A stretch of DNA of 64,000 nucleotides from Bathymodiolus brooksi thiotrophic gill symbiont (GCF_903642095.1 NZ_CAHJWD020000056.1:1-64000), one strand, 5' to 3'; numbered from the stretch's first letter, positions 27,772-37,640 are shown. Numbers and translations: made by a program. The notes: generated from the letters alone by a model not told the origin.

Positions 27772-28725
27772 ATGACCGATATTCTACTAGCAATTACTAC
27801 TCTTTTAACAGGTTTTATACTTTTAATTTGGAGTGCAGACACATTTACCAATAATGGGGCGAAAATTGCCACTATTTTCAAAGTATCGCCTTTAGTAATT
27901 GGCTTGCTTATTTTTGGTTTTGGCACTTCTGCACCTGAGATGTTAGTGTCTGGTTTGGCGGCAATAGATGGGAAAACAGGGTTAAGCATTGGTAATGCCA
28001 TTGGTTCTAATATTTTTAATATTGCCCTTGTGCTTGGCATTAGTGCAATTATTACCCCCATTGAAGTAAAAAGCGAGATTCTAAAAAAAGAATGGGTGTT
28101 TTTAATATTTGTTACAATTGTTACTGGTTTGCTATTATGGGACAAGCATCTTGGTATAGTTGATGGGTTAATTTTGGCATTCTTATTGGTTTTATTTTTA
28201 GCTTACACCTTAATAACTGCCAAAAATAAAAAGAATCACGAATTTGATGAACTAGAGCAAATAACCGATAAAGACCAAGTGGGTAAAACTTGGCTTATGC
28301 TTATCATTGGGCTGGTGGTGTTAGTTTCTAGTGCAAAAATGATTGTATGGGGTGGTGTAAAAATCGCACAAAATTTTGGTGTGTCAGATTTAATCATTGG
28401 CTTGAGTGTGATTGCACTCGGCACCAGTTTGCCTGAATTGGCTGTATCAATCAGCAGTGTTTTGAAAAAACAATATGAAATGGTAGTTGGCAATGTGATT
28501 GGTTCTAATCTGTTTAATACTGTGGCAGTGCTTGCTATTCCGGGGCTAATTCATCCATCTACCGTGGCAGATGGCGTTATTTATAGAGATTATCCCGTGA
28601 TGCTACTGCTCACTATTTTATTATTCATTGTCTCTTACAAATTTCATAAAAAACACATTATTAACCGCTTTGAGGGTGTGATTTTGGTCAGTGTATTCAG
28701 TATTTATATGTGGCAATTATTTTGA
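27772..28725 (+). CDS. Calcium/sodium antiporter (CaCA family, YrbG-like)
   Basis: The 317-residue inner membrane protein has about ten helices in two inverted repeats. The alpha-1 repeat reads LIFGFGTSAPEMLVSGLAA... GNAIGSNIFNIALVLG (residues ~45-85). The alpha-2 repeat reads VIALGTSLPELAVSISSV... VVGNVIGSNLFNTVAVLA (residues ~205-250). The acidic Glu in each SAPE/SLPE motif is the ion site in the NCX fold. It belongs to the K+-independent YrbG branch by size. Its stop overlaps tsaE. Confidence 0.93.
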   Translation: MTDILLAITTLLTGFILLIWSADTFTNNGAKIATIFKVSPLVIGLLIFGFGTSAPEMLVSGLAAIDGKTGLSIGNAIGSNIFNIALVLGISAIITPIEVKSEILKKEWVFLIFVTIVTGLLLWDKHLGIVDGLILAFLLVLFLAYTLITAKNKKNHEFDELEQITDKDQVGKTWLMLIIGLVVLVSSAKMIVWGGVKIAQNFGVSDLIIGLSVIALGTSLPELAVSISSVLKKQYEMVVGNVIGSNLFNTVAVLAIPGLIHPSTVADGVIYRDYPVMLLLTILLFIVSYKFHKKHIINRFEGVILVSVFSIYMWQLF

Positions 28726-29183
28726 ACATAACATTTCATAGTGAGGCTGAAATACAGCAATTTGCTCAAACCTTAGCACACAATGTGCAAAATCTTAACC
28801 ACGCTATTGTTATTTATTTAGAGGGTGATTTAGGTGCAGGAAAAACCACACTGGCGAGAAGCTTTATTCAAACTTTTGGCTTTCAACGCGTCAAAAGCCC
28901 CACTTATTCTTTGGTTGAAAGTTATCAAAACCAAGCCGTTAATATTCATCATTTTGATTGTTATCGCCTAAGCGACCCAGAAGAATTAGAATACATTGGT
29001 ATCCGCGAATACTCAGAAGGTAACCATATTCAACTAATTGAATGGGCAGAATTAGGCAAAGGTATGATTGCTCCTGCCGATTTAATTATTCATATTAACG
29101 GTGAAGACAACAGCAGAACTTTAACACTCACACCACAGAATAACATCGGAAAAAAATTACTACAATTTTTGGAAACGGTATAA
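28710..29183 (+). CDS. tsaE: tRNA threonylcarbamoyladenosine ATPase TsaE
   Basis: TsaE is the ATPase that works with TsaB and TsaD to put threonylcarbamoyl on A37 of ANN-decoding tRNAs. The protein has a Walker A EGDLGAGKTTLARSFIQ near residue 38, the typical VKSPTYSLVESY near 61, and HHFDCYRLSDPEELEYIGIREY near 79. A LIEWAEL motif near 110 completes the set. The start is GTG at 28710 or TTG at 28722, which overlaps the antiporter stop; the size is normal either way. A YciO/TsaC-type protein is encoded at 59888. Confidence 0.94.
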   Translation: MAIILNITFHSEAEIQQFAQTLAHNVQNLNHAIVIYLEGDLGAGKTTLARSFIQTFGFQRVKSPTYSLVESYQNQAVNIHHFDCYRLSDPEELEYIGIREYSEGNHIQLIEWAELGKGMIAPADLIIHINGEDNSRTLTLTPQNNIGKKLLQFLETV

Positions 29184-29195
29184 AACACCGTAATT

Positions 29196-29528
29196 TCAAG
29201 ACTTTTTAGGTGCAACGCTCTCTTCAGGTGGCTCATAATTTGGGTCATTTGGATTCATAAAAATAAACCCATAACCACCTTCGGTATCAATCTCATCAAA
29301 ATCAACTACCATACCTTCTAACAATTCTTTTTGTGCATAGGTAAGCACATATTCAATACCATTTGATTCCAAGTGAATATCGGCATCTGAGCGTTCATCA
29401 AACCCCATTAAATATTGAAAACCTTGGTCTATTTTATCAACTGCAAAACGCATTAATAAACCTTGTGTATCAGGATTTTGAGTGGAAAGTCCGATTTCTT
29501 CAGCAGCGCGTTTGGTGATTGTAATCAT
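29196..29528 (-). CDS. dsrR: DsrR, cysteine-free A-type-like protein of the Dsr system
   Basis: DsrR has the fold of IscA-type iron-sulfur carriers but lacks their cysteines. In A. vinosum it is thought to act on expression of the dsr operon. The ATG at 29528 gives 110 residues, none of them Cys. The frame reads ITITKRAAEEIGL, then LLMRFAVDKIDQGFQYLMGFDE, and DGMVVDFDEI-like and GGYGFIFMNP at the end. It follows dsrN by 22 bases as the last gene of the operon. The expected dsrS is not found after it; convergent tsaE is. Confidence 0.93.
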   Translation of the reverse strand: MITITKRAAEEIGLSTQNPDTQGLLMRFAVDKIDQGFQYLMGFDERSDADIHLESNGIEYVLTYAQKELLEGMVVDFDEIDTEGGYGFIFMNPNDPNYEPPEESVAPKKS

Positions 29529-29550
29529 AATTTTTAATGATGCAAGAGGT

Positions 29551-30915
29551 TTAGCCTCTTGCTGTCTTTTTCTCCTTAATAAAATTGACAAACTGTATAA
29601 CCCAATGATTGTTTCCTACACTTCTTAGATGGGTGTAGGTTGCTAATAGATTATGGATTAGAATTCCATCCTGCTTATTATCCACACCCACACCGCGTAA
29701 AACCTTGTAGGCATAACGGGTTTTAGGGTTAATATTTTCGAGTTTAGAATAATGAAATTCATGTGCATAAATTGTTGGGGCGACTTTGTTCCATGGGTGT
29801 TCATTGTTGGGTGTTAATTGCACATAGCCTCTACCAATCGGCTTAGGTGTCATTATTGTATCAGCTTGAATAACACCAACCATTTTATGTGATTTCTCTT
29901 GATAAGTAATTTTTCGACTGAGATACATTAACCCGCCACATTCTGCATAAGTTGGTAAACCCTGTTGTATTGCTAATTTAATATTATCAAGTAAGGCTTG
30001 GTTGGCACTCAATGCTTCAAGTTGCATTTCTGGAAAACCACCGCCGATAAACAGCCCATCACATTTGGGTAATTCTGCTGCTTTAAGTGTATCAAAATAT
30101 ACAATATTAACACCTAAAGATTGAAAGGCATCCAAATCATCTTGATAGTAAAAACCAAAAGCCTGATCTTTGGCAACGGCAATCGTTAAATTAACAGAAG
30201 TTGTGATTGACGCAGGCGTGTTAGTTAGAGGGGGTTTATTGTGAAAAGATAAGATTTTACTTAAATCCACTTGGTCAGCAACTATCTTGGCGACACCATT
30301 AATAAAAGTTTGCGAGTGAGTCGATTCATTTGCTGGCACAAGCCCCAAATGTCGCTCATCAATAACAAGGTCTTTGGAACGACGAACCGCACCCACAACA
30401 GGAATATCTGTGTAATATTCAATAGCTTGAATAAGTTTTGACTCATGACGCTCGCCTGCCACCTTATTAAGAATAACGCCAGCAATATTAACATTAACAT
30501 CAAAAGTCTGGTAACCCATTAATAAGGGGGCAATGCCCCGAGTAATGCCGTTGGCATCAATCACTAAAATAACACTGGTATTTAATAATTTCGCCATATC
30601 AGCATTGGCATCACCCCCTGCTACACTCATGCCATCATACAGCCCTTTATTGCCTTCAATAATAGCAATATCACTGTTTGCACTTTGGTTTTCATACAAT
30701 TGAATGATTTCATCATTCGTCATATTATAAAAATCTAAATTGTAACAAGCGTTACCACTGGCTTGAGTAAGCCACAAGGGATCAATATAATCAGGGCCTT
30801 TTTTGAACGCAACAACTTTAAGCGATTGTGCCTTAAATGCCGCACACAATCCTAGACTGACAACAGTCTTACCTGAAGATTTATGAGCGGCAGAAAGGTA
30901 GATAGATGAGGGCAT
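29551..30915 (-). CDS. dsrN: DsrN, cobyrinate a,c-diamide synthase-like amidase
   Basis: DsrN resembles CobB/CbiA and is thought to amidate siroheme for DsrAB. The 454-residue protein has the N-terminal P-loop-like ATPase part (SAAHKSSGKTVVSLGLCAA near residue 7, KGPDYIDPLW near 39, EGNKGLYDG near 85). A class I glutamine amidotransferase end follows: GLFIGGGFPEMQLE near 290 and the catalytic Cys in TYAECGGLMYLS near 327. The His and Glu expected near the C-terminus lie in the YAHEFHYS region. It is 13 bases after dsrP. Confidence 0.95.
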   Translation of the reverse strand: MPSSIYLSAAHKSSGKTVVSLGLCAAFKAQSLKVVAFKKGPDYIDPLWLTQASGNACYNLDFYNMTNDEIIQLYENQSANSDIAIIEGNKGLYDGMSVAGGDANADMAKLLNTSVILVIDANGITRGIAPLLMGYQTFDVNVNIAGVILNKVAGERHESKLIQAIEYYTDIPVVGAVRRSKDLVIDERHLGLVPANESTHSQTFINGVAKIVADQVDLSKILSFHNKPPLTNTPASITTSVNLTIAVAKDQAFGFYYQDDLDAFQSLGVNIVYFDTLKAAELPKCDGLFIGGGFPEMQLEALSANQALLDNIKLAIQQGLPTYAECGGLMYLSRKITYQEKSHKMVGVIQADTIMTPKPIGRGYVQLTPNNEHPWNKVAPTIYAHEFHYSKLENINPKTRYAYKVLRGVGVDNKQDGILIHNLLATYTHLRSVGNNHWVIQFVNFIKEKKTARG

Positions 30916-30928
30916 ACCTCATTATGGG

Positions 30929-32128
30929 TTAAATTTTATGATGTGGGTCTGCCACTTTGTCTGCTAGACTTTCAGGTAAGAATGGCAAAAACTTTACTAA
31001 AAGAGTAACGACAACTAATGCCAACGCCAGACCGCCAACACCTAAGGCTATTTCAGGAAATGATGGTGTGTATACTACAATATCGCCATAACCTTCTAAA
31101 ATCTCTTTGCCTGGGAACATTTCTAATGGATAGGCTTGACCGCCAACAATTAACACATACATTTGAACAATGCCGCCAATAATAACCAATATCGATGCCA
31201 AACCTAAAACAGAACGATTGCCTTTCACTGCTGGATGATAAATTAAGATAAGTGGCACAATCGATCCTAATATTATTTGCCCATACCAAAATAAATTGGT
31301 GTAAATACTCCCATTAGCAAATAAAATCATTTCTACATTGTTGTTTTCAGCAAGATAAATATTACCAATATGAAACACAATCACAAAATACAAAACGGCT
31401 GCCACAAATACACCAAGTAAGTTTCTTAGGCGATTTAAAATTACATCACCCAATGGACGATCGCCCCACTTGTAACTTGCTATCAAAATTAAAATAAAGA
31501 AAGCCAAGCCAAAAGAAAACGACATAACGATAAATTTAGGTGCCATAATCATGGCATCATAAGTATGACGAGCAACCAATAAACCAAAAATAGAACCTGT
31601 ACCAGTAGTTAATACCAAACGCCAAATAAACGCCGCTATGCCAATTTTTCGACTAAATTTATTCATTCTGCGTTCAAACATCATCCACAAATACACCGCA
31701 ACAATGACAAAAAAACCATTATATAAAATAATATTCCAAGCAAAAATTGACTTAAAATTATACTCCGTCATTGCCACAATTAGACGATCAGGGCGACCTA
31801 AATCAAGCACCAAAACCATTAAGCCACCTGCTAATAATGCCAACGACACCAAACCTGATAAGCGTGATAAAGGCTTATAAAGTTTATTTTGAAATACCGA
31901 TGCAATAGAGGCAACATTAAGCGCACCTGAGGCGGCGATAATCAAAAATAAAGCGAATACATGTGGTATTCCCCATACAATACGATTATTCATACCTGTC
32001 ACATAATGACCGTGATGCTCCATAAAATACACACTGCCCAATGCAGTTAAAATAAGAACGCCTAGACCTGCAACAAGTGCATAAAAACCTAAACTTCTAC
32101 CTTCTATTTGTTGATAACGAATGTTCAT
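30929..32128 (-). CDS. dsrP: DsrP, NrfD-type membrane subunit of DsrMKJOP
   Basis: DsrP is the quinone-facing polytopic subunit that pairs with the iron-sulfur protein DsrO. The 399-residue protein has about ten membrane helices. NrfD/PsrC-like strings include HGHYVTGMNNRIVWGIPHVFALFL near residue 34, LDLGRPDRLIVAMTEYNFKSIFAWNIILYNGFF near 110, and IVGGQAYPLEMFPGKEI near 335. No cofactor motif is expected or seen. It follows dsrO by 18 bases and precedes dsrN. Confidence 0.95.
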   Translation of the reverse strand: MNIRYQQIEGRSLGFYALVAGLGVLILTALGSVYFMEHHGHYVTGMNNRIVWGIPHVFALFLIIAASGALNVASIASVFQNKLYKPLSRLSGLVSLALLAGGLMVLVLDLGRPDRLIVAMTEYNFKSIFAWNIILYNGFFVIVAVYLWMMFERRMNKFSRKIGIAAFIWRLVLTTGTGSIFGLLVARHTYDAMIMAPKFIVMSFSFGLAFFILILIASYKWGDRPLGDVILNRLRNLLGVFVAAVLYFVIVFHIGNIYLAENNNVEMILFANGSIYTNLFWYGQIILGSIVPLILIYHPAVKGNRSVLGLASILVIIGGIVQMYVLIVGGQAYPLEMFPGKEILEGYGDIVVYTPSFPEIALGVGGLALALVVVTLLVKFLPFLPESLADKVADPHHKI

Positions 32129-32146
32129 AATTACTCTTTAAGCCTT

Positions 32147-32875
32147 TTAAATTCCGCTATAGCGAACACCAGTATTCAGATTTAAATCTGCTCTGATTTG
32201 TGTAGATTGAATTTTCCTAAGTGTTTGATTAATCTTGCTATTGGCATCATACAAATCACCAAAAATAACGCCGTTGCTACTCACTGCCTCAGCACAAGCA
32301 GGCATTTCGCCTTTATCAACACGATGAACACACATTGTGCAAGATTCAACTGTGCCTTTGCCACGAGGCATATGTTCTTTTTGATTACTCAAATCTTCAT
32401 GAACAAACGAGCGCGCATCGTAAGGGCAAGCCATCATACAATAGCGACAACCAATACATAAGTGCTTGTCCACCAACACAATGCCATCTTCACGCTTCAT
32501 TGAGGCGTTAGTTGGGCAAACATCTACGCAAGGTGGATGTTCGCAGTGTTGACACATCATTGGTAGCATATCAATCTTACCAGTAACCTTGTCCTTTACT
32601 TTAATCTTCTTAATCCAGCTTGGTTTTTGATGACCAGTAGAATGTATTTCACTGCCCCAACCATTTTCTTCTTGACAAGCGTTAACCATATCATTAATAT
32701 TCGACTCGGTCAGTTTGTTGGTGTCAACCAACATTCCCCAGCGTTTTTCGTTGGTTACTGGATTGTCATTAGCGGCAAATGTAGTGAGCGTAATGCCACT
32801 AGCAATCGTTGCTACACCCGCCGTAACAGCCGTTGTATTCTTAAGAAAATCACGGCGATTTAGTTCTTTATTCAT
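32147..32875 (-). CDS. dsrO: DsrO, periplasmic iron-sulfur subunit of DsrMKJOP
   Basis: DsrO carries four [4Fe-4S] clusters and passes electrons between DsrJ and DsrP on the periplasmic side. The ATG at 32875 overlaps the dsrJ stop (ATGA) and gives 242 residues. It begins with a Tat signal (NRRDFLKNTTAVTAGV, twin Arg at residues 6-7). Cluster motifs follow: MCQHCEHPPCVDVCP near 112, CIGCRYCMMACPYD near 150, and CTMCVHRVDKGEMPACAEA near 190, with an earlier conserved CQEENGWG region. The arrangement is that of NrfC/DsrO proteins. Confidence 0.95.
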   Translation of the reverse strand: MNKELNRRDFLKNTTAVTAGVATIASGITLTTFAANDNPVTNEKRWGMLVDTNKLTESNINDMVNACQEENGWGSEIHSTGHQKPSWIKKIKVKDKVTGKIDMLPMMCQHCEHPPCVDVCPTNASMKREDGIVLVDKHLCIGCRYCMMACPYDARSFVHEDLSNQKEHMPRGKGTVESCTMCVHRVDKGEMPACAEAVSSNGVIFGDLYDANSKINQTLRKIQSTQIRADLNLNTGVRYSGI

Positions 32876-33252
32876 AATCCCTCTTTTGGTGTGGTGCGAT
32901 GACAAGAGAAACAATCTAAGCTTATGCCTACTTTTTGATGGCAGGTTGAGCAGAATTGATCCGGTGCATTAATGGGCACATATTCATCATTCTTAGTAGA
33001 ACTATGGCAATCAACACATCCTTTTAACGAATCACGCTGAGTGCGAACACCTTGGCGTAATGTCTGGTCGCGTCTATGCAATAAAAACTCAGGATGCATT
33101 TTTCTAATTTCATCAAGACTAGGGTGAATATCTTTACTTTTTCCCTCATCCTTTAGCTCAGTAGCTCTATCACCAAGGTTAGCATGCTCATCATCATGCG
33201 CTAACACAGTGTTAAGCGATAGCGTTAGAAAAATAACTAATAAATGCTTCAT
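32872..33252 (-). CDS. dsrJ: DsrJ, triheme cytochrome c of DsrMKJOP
   Basis: DsrJ is a small periplasmic cytochrome c of the Dsr membrane complex. The protein carries three CxxCH heme sites: CVDCH, CSTCH and CFSCH, near residues 80-115. The start at 33252 has an AAGAGA site six bases upstream and yields 126 residues with a signal peptide (KHLLVIFLTLSLNTVLA). An ATG at 33276 would overlap dsrL. A conserved Cys needed for the unusual His/Cys heme ligation of DsrJ was not located with confidence. The stop overlaps dsrO. Confidence 0.93.
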   Translation of the reverse strand: MKHLLVIFLTLSLNTVLAHDDEHANLGDRATELKDEGKSKDIHPSLDEIRKMHPEFLLHRRDQTLRQGVRTQRDSLKGCVDCHSSTKNDEYVPINAPDQFCSTCHQKVGISLDCFSCHRTTPKEGL

Positions 33253-33268
33253 AATCATTCTCTTTAAA

Positions 33269-35233
33269 TTACTCACCTAGTCCCATTTGAATATAGCCTG
33301 TTGGACATACATCTGCACAGATATGGCAACCAACACACTTGTTATAATCGGTATCAACATAACGACCGAGTGTTGCTTGATCTTTCTTAACCTTAAATAC
33401 CGCATCTTGTGGACAATACATCACACAGTTATCACATTCAAAACACAAGCCACAAGACATACAACGCCCTGCTTCTTGTTGTGCCTCTTCTTCGCTATAA
33501 CCAATTAAACGCTCGTCAAAGTTACCCAATACATTATCAACATTTACCAATTTATGCTTGCGTGCATTACGCTCTTCATTATCAAAGTGCCCTAAGAACA
33601 ATTCTGTATGTGGAATGATTGATGCGAATGAACGGTCTTCATAGTTATGCACCGCATAACCTGCAGTGTCTGTTGCTTCACCAAATGCACCACCTTTTTC
33701 ATAGTCTGAAGGCGCTAAATCCCACTCATTAAGTTTTGACATAAGGTCAAAATAATGAACGTCAACTTTGTTACGAGCTTTTTGACTACTACCTGAAAGA
33801 TAATCACCAATACTCTCAGCAACAATACCTGCTTGACCAATCGCTGTTGTCAACAAGTGTGGGCGAACCACATCGCCACAAACAAAGAAACCAGGTTTAT
33901 TCGGCACTTGGAAATTTTTGTCGGCATCAATAAAACCATGCTCGTTGAAAAATGAATCATCCATACCTTCACCATCAACACCTTGTCCAATTGCAGGAAC
34001 AATAAGCTCACATTCAACATCAAACTCAGAGCCTTCAATTGGCGTAGAACCGTCTTCTTCTAAGCGAACAAAACGCAATGCAATTGCCCGACCTTCTGCA
34101 TTTTTAATTACTTCTATCGGTTGTAATTGCCCTTGAATTTCAACACCTTCACGGTTCGCATCATCAATTTCTTCTTGTGCTGCTGGCATATTTTCAATTG
34201 TAGAGCGTGTTGTCAATAACACATCCGCACCTAAGCGCTTAGAAGTATCAACCACATCATGTGCAGTGTCATCAAAAATAACACGCTCAGGACGGTCTTT
34301 ATCAGCCGTATTTTCAATATTACCCAAACGACGCGCAACTGACACAACATCAATTGAGGTATCACCACCACCAATACAAATCACTTTACCTGTAATATGC
34401 TTTAAACGGCCTTGGTTGTAGGCTTCAAGAAATGCAACGCCAGAAACACAATTCGTTGCATCACCACCGGGAATTGGCAACATACGACCACTCATTGCAC
34501 CAATAGCAAACAATACTGCATCATAATCTTTTTCCAATTGTTCCATGGAAATATCCACACCCACTTTGGTGTTCATTTTAGTTTCGATACCCGTCTCAAT
34601 AATGCGATCAATCTCATATTTCAATACATCGCGTGGCACACGATAGTCGGGAATACCATACATCATCATGCCGCCCAATTGTTCATACTTTTCAAATACG
34701 GTTACGCTATGACCTTGCTTGCGTAATTGCAATGCTGCAGATAAACCGCCACAACCACCGCCAATAATAGCCACTTTTTTACCAGTGTCTTTAGCATTAA
34801 CTTCAAATTTATAACCTTCTTTTTGGGCATTATCACCAATAAATTGCTCTACTGCATTAATACCAACTGTGTCTTCAACTTCGTTACGATTACAGCCGTC
34901 TTCACAAGGTGCTGGACAAACTCTACCCATAATCGATGGAAATGGATTTGAATCTGTTGAACGACGAAAAGCATATTCCTGCCATGATAAATCACCAGAA
35001 GGTTTTTCCATTCCACGAACAATATCTAACCAACCACGAATGTTATGACCAGAAGGGCAAGAGCCTTGACATGGTGGCGTTTGGCTCACATAAGTTGGAC
35101 ACTTATGTGAAGTGTCGTTTTGAAAAATCTTTTGGCTCCATGGCACTGTGCCTAATTCATCGCCCTCATCTTTAAACATTCTAAATGTGTGGTTATCACC
35201 TTTGTGAATTTGTCCGTATGGATTCTTTTGCAT
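33269..35233 (-). CDS. dsrL: DsrL, NAD(P)H-linked iron-sulfur flavoprotein
   Basis: DsrL resembles the small subunit of glutamate synthase. It links DsrAB to NAD(P)H, so that sulfane-sulfur oxidation can deliver electrons to NAD(P)+. The 654-residue protein has N-terminal cluster cysteines ([25 protein letters not shown]) and an FAD Rossmann site VAIIGGGCGGLSAALQLRKQG near residue 150. A second dinucleotide site, VICIGGGDTSIDV, lies near 286. Two C-terminal [4Fe-4S] motifs complete it: CMSCGLCFECDNCVMYCP and CVGCHICADVCPTG. The end GLGE and its position between dsrK and dsrJ fit. Confidence 0.96.
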   Translation of the reverse strand: MQKNPYGQIHKGDNHTFRMFKDEGDELGTVPWSQKIFQNDTSHKCPTYVSQTPPCQGSCPSGHNIRGWLDIVRGMEKPSGDLSWQEYAFRRSTDSNPFPSIMGRVCPAPCEDGCNRNEVEDTVGINAVEQFIGDNAQKEGYKFEVNAKDTGKKVAIIGGGCGGLSAALQLRKQGHSVTVFEKYEQLGGMMMYGIPDYRVPRDVLKYEIDRIIETGIETKMNTKVGVDISMEQLEKDYDAVLFAIGAMSGRMLPIPGGDATNCVSGVAFLEAYNQGRLKHITGKVICIGGGDTSIDVVSVARRLGNIENTADKDRPERVIFDDTAHDVVDTSKRLGADVLLTTRSTIENMPAAQEEIDDANREGVEIQGQLQPIEVIKNAEGRAIALRFVRLEEDGSTPIEGSEFDVECELIVPAIGQGVDGEGMDDSFFNEHGFIDADKNFQVPNKPGFFVCGDVVRPHLLTTAIGQAGIVAESIGDYLSGSSQKARNKVDVHYFDLMSKLNEWDLAPSDYEKGGAFGEATDTAGYAVHNYEDRSFASIIPHTELFLGHFDNEERNARKHKLVNVDNVLGNFDERLIGYSEEEAQQEAGRCMSCGLCFECDNCVMYCPQDAVFKVKKDQATLGRYVDTDYNKCVGCHICADVCPTGYIQMGLGE

Positions 35234-35251
35234 ATCAAATCTCCTTATCTA

Positions 35252-36838
35252 TTATTCTGCTTCTATAGTTGCTTCTTCTGCCACTTTGGCTTCAGAATCA
35301 TCTGTTTGTGGTTTATCCATAATGATTGCCTCACTCACCAATTGGTGTGCACTCATAATCATATAGGGGTCGAAATCAAATTTTGGTAACACTTTGCTGA
35401 ATTGTGACTTACAAATTGCACAAATGGCAACCAGTGTATCAACCGCATCAGTCTTTTCTACTTCTTTCAATGCTTGCATTCTAGGCATTGCACCTTTAAT
35501 ACGAATCTCCATTAAGTCGTCTGTTAGCAGTCCGCCGCCGCCGCCACAACAAAAGGTTGATTCCATAATAGTACCACGCTCCATATCTACGAAATTATTA
35601 CAAACTGCTTTAATTACTTCACGCGGAAGAATGAACTGACCATTTGGGATGCCACCCATATTAGTCGCTCTCGCAACATTGCAAGAATCATGAAAAGTAA
35701 CGGTTTTATCATCATTAGCAGATTTGTCAAATTTCAACTTATTGCGTTGAATTAAATCGTGCGTATATTCAATAATATGTTGTGGTTGTGGATAGCGAGA
35801 ATCCAATTGATTCTGTAGTTTTAAAGCATATTTATCAGTTGTATCCGCACCTGCACCAACACCTGATAAAGTGTTCCAAAAACTATAAGCCACACGCCAA
35901 GCATGACCGCACTCGCCTACCATAACACGAGAAACTTCAAGATCAAGTGCCGCCTTACGAATTCTAAGTGCTGCTTTACGCATTATGTCGTAAGAGCCAA
36001 TAAACATACCAAAATTTGCACCTTCAGAGGCATAAGAACTCATCGTCCAACTCACGCCATCTTGATGAAAAACTTTACCATAACCAATCAAACCATCAAT
36101 ATGTGGCTCAGCAAAGAAATCTGCCGATGGGGTAATAAGTAAAATTTCAGCACCTTTAACATCCAATGGATATTTAACGGCAACACCTGTTTCTTCTTCA
36201 ATTTCCTCTTCAAGGTCAAGTAAGGTATCTCGTAGAGCTGGCTCAGGTAAACCCAAATTATTACCAATTGTAATTGCCTTGCCTAAAATTTGATTGCAAT
36301 ATTTTTGACCAAGTCCAACTGCATCCAATACTTCACGAGCTGCCATTGAAATCTCAGCAGTATCAATACCATAAGGGCAAAACACACTACAACGGCGACA
36401 CTGTGAACATTGGTGAAAATAGTTATACCAATCATCCAGCATTTTATCGTCTAACTCTTTGGCACCAACTAATTTAGGAAAATATTTGCCTGCAAAAGTA
36501 AAATGACGGCGATAAACACTTCTGAATAAATCTTGACGAGCCACTGGCATATTTTTAGGATCTGACGAACCTAAAAAATAATGACATTTATCTGTGCAAG
36601 CACCACATTTCACACAAGCATCTAAAAATACTTGAACTGAGCGATACTTAGACTTTAACTCACCCATTTTATTAATAGCAACTTCTTGCCAATTATCAAC
36701 TTTTTCACCAGGGAAGCCTAAGGGTTTTTGAAATTCTTCAACAGATTTGAACGGGCCATTGCCAGCCATAATACCTTCGTTAATCTTAGGAATTTCTAAA
36801 TAAGTGGGTAATTTTGGTACTTCGAAATCGTTTGCCAT
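35252..36838 (-). CDS. dsrK: DsrK, catalytic iron-sulfur subunit of DsrMKJOP
   Basis: DsrK resembles the heterodisulfide reductase HdrD and reacts with the DsrC thiol/disulfide pair. The 528-residue protein has two ferredoxin motifs, CVKCGACTDKCHYF near residue 75 and CSQCRRCSVFCPYGID near 140. It has HdrD-type CCG segments, with HDSCNVAR near 385 and STFCCGGGGGLL near 430, expected to hold the catalytic noncubane cluster. It is cytoplasmic and membrane-bound through DsrM, whose start is one base downstream. Confidence 0.96.
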   Translation of the reverse strand: MANDFEVPKLPTYLEIPKINEGIMAGNGPFKSVEEFQKPLGFPGEKVDNWQEVAINKMGELKSKYRSVQVFLDACVKCGACTDKCHYFLGSSDPKNMPVARQDLFRSVYRRHFTFAGKYFPKLVGAKELDDKMLDDWYNYFHQCSQCRRCSVFCPYGIDTAEISMAAREVLDAVGLGQKYCNQILGKAITIGNNLGLPEPALRDTLLDLEEEIEEETGVAVKYPLDVKGAEILLITPSADFFAEPHIDGLIGYGKVFHQDGVSWTMSSYASEGANFGMFIGSYDIMRKAALRIRKAALDLEVSRVMVGECGHAWRVAYSFWNTLSGVGAGADTTDKYALKLQNQLDSRYPQPQHIIEYTHDLIQRNKLKFDKSANDDKTVTFHDSCNVARATNMGGIPNGQFILPREVIKAVCNNFVDMERGTIMESTFCCGGGGGLLTDDLMEIRIKGAMPRMQALKEVEKTDAVDTLVAICAICKSQFSKVLPKFDFDPYMIMSAHQLVSEAIIMDKPQTDDSEAKVAEEATIEAE

Positions 36839-36839
36839 G

Positions 36840-37613
36840 TTATTCGTCCTTACCTAATGTTTCGTTTAATCTAACTTCCTGCTCTTGTTCTTGCTTCAAT
36901 GCCCATGGTGAAATATGACGCTTCTTGCGTGAATCATCCACTTGATTTCGTGTTGGACTAAAGAAAATACCGGGCACATGTAATAATTTTGAAATTGGGA
37001 AAATTGCCAACAATGAAAATGCCAAGAAAATATGCACCAAAAAATGTATTTCTGTTGGTAAATTTGCCCAATCAAAACTCAGCAACCCAGAGGCAAAATT
37101 CTTCACCATAATAACATCAGTATGATTACTGGTAAATGTCATCACTACGCCACTCACGCCAATCACTAACAGTAAAAGCAACATTAAGTAATCAGATGGA
37201 GCTGAAATATAACGAATACGCTCAACCACAAATCGACGACCCAGTAAGCCAAATAAACCGATAACCATGGCAAAAGCTGCGTATTTAAATGGTTGAATCA
37301 ATAAAAATATCTCAGGCAAATCACCTGGCCAAAAATAACGAGCATGACGAATTAAAACCAACAACAAGCCCACATGAAATAACCAGCCAAACAACCAAGT
37401 CCACTTATTAGATTTAAATAGGCTTTCAAATAAAACAACTTCGCGTGCCAGTCGCATAACCACACCTGTTTGTGTCAATGGAGTTGGTGCAGTTGGAATT
37501 TTAAGAGGTGCAGGCGTTACCCAATATTGATAGATTTTTCTCGCCATACCAACAAGAAAAATCACCAAAGATAAGTAGAATAAAGCCGTAAAAAAAATAC
37601 TTACTAAAGACAT
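36840..37613 (-). CDS. dsrM: DsrM, cytochrome b subunit of DsrMKJOP
   Basis: DsrM is the NarI-like diheme membrane subunit that exchanges electrons with quinones and DsrK. The ATG at 37613 gives 257 residues; the longer open frame reaches into the dsrC-dsrM hairpin. Five to six helices are seen, starting with SLVSIFFTALFYLSLVIFLVG. Candidate heme His residues lie in FHVGLLLVLIRHARYF near residue 96 and HFLVHIFLAFSLLAIFPISKLLHV near 200. It begins the MKLJOPNR part of the operon after a 100-base gap. Confidence 0.95.
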   Translation of the reverse strand: MSLVSIFFTALFYLSLVIFLVGMARKIYQYWVTPAPLKIPTAPTPLTQTGVVMRLAREVVLFESLFKSNKWTWLFGWLFHVGLLLVLIRHARYFWPGDLPEIFLLIQPFKYAAFAMVIGLFGLLGRRFVVERIRYISAPSDYLMLLLLLVIGVSGVVMTFTSNHTDVIMVKNFASGLLSFDWANLPTEIHFLVHIFLAFSLLAIFPISKLLHVPGIFFSPTRNQVDDSRKKRHISPWALKQEQEQEVRLNETLGKDE

Positions 37614-37640
37614 ATTGCCCTCAAAAAATTTAAAATTTAG

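Noticed and set aside
27723-28145. Upstream extension of the DUF72-like gene
   Set aside because: The extension is antisense to the conserved alpha-1 repeat of the antiporter and has no start signal or family match.
29174-29195. Terminator between tsaE and dsrR
   Set aside because: Only a 5-bp stem (ACGGT/ACCGT) without a T-run is present.
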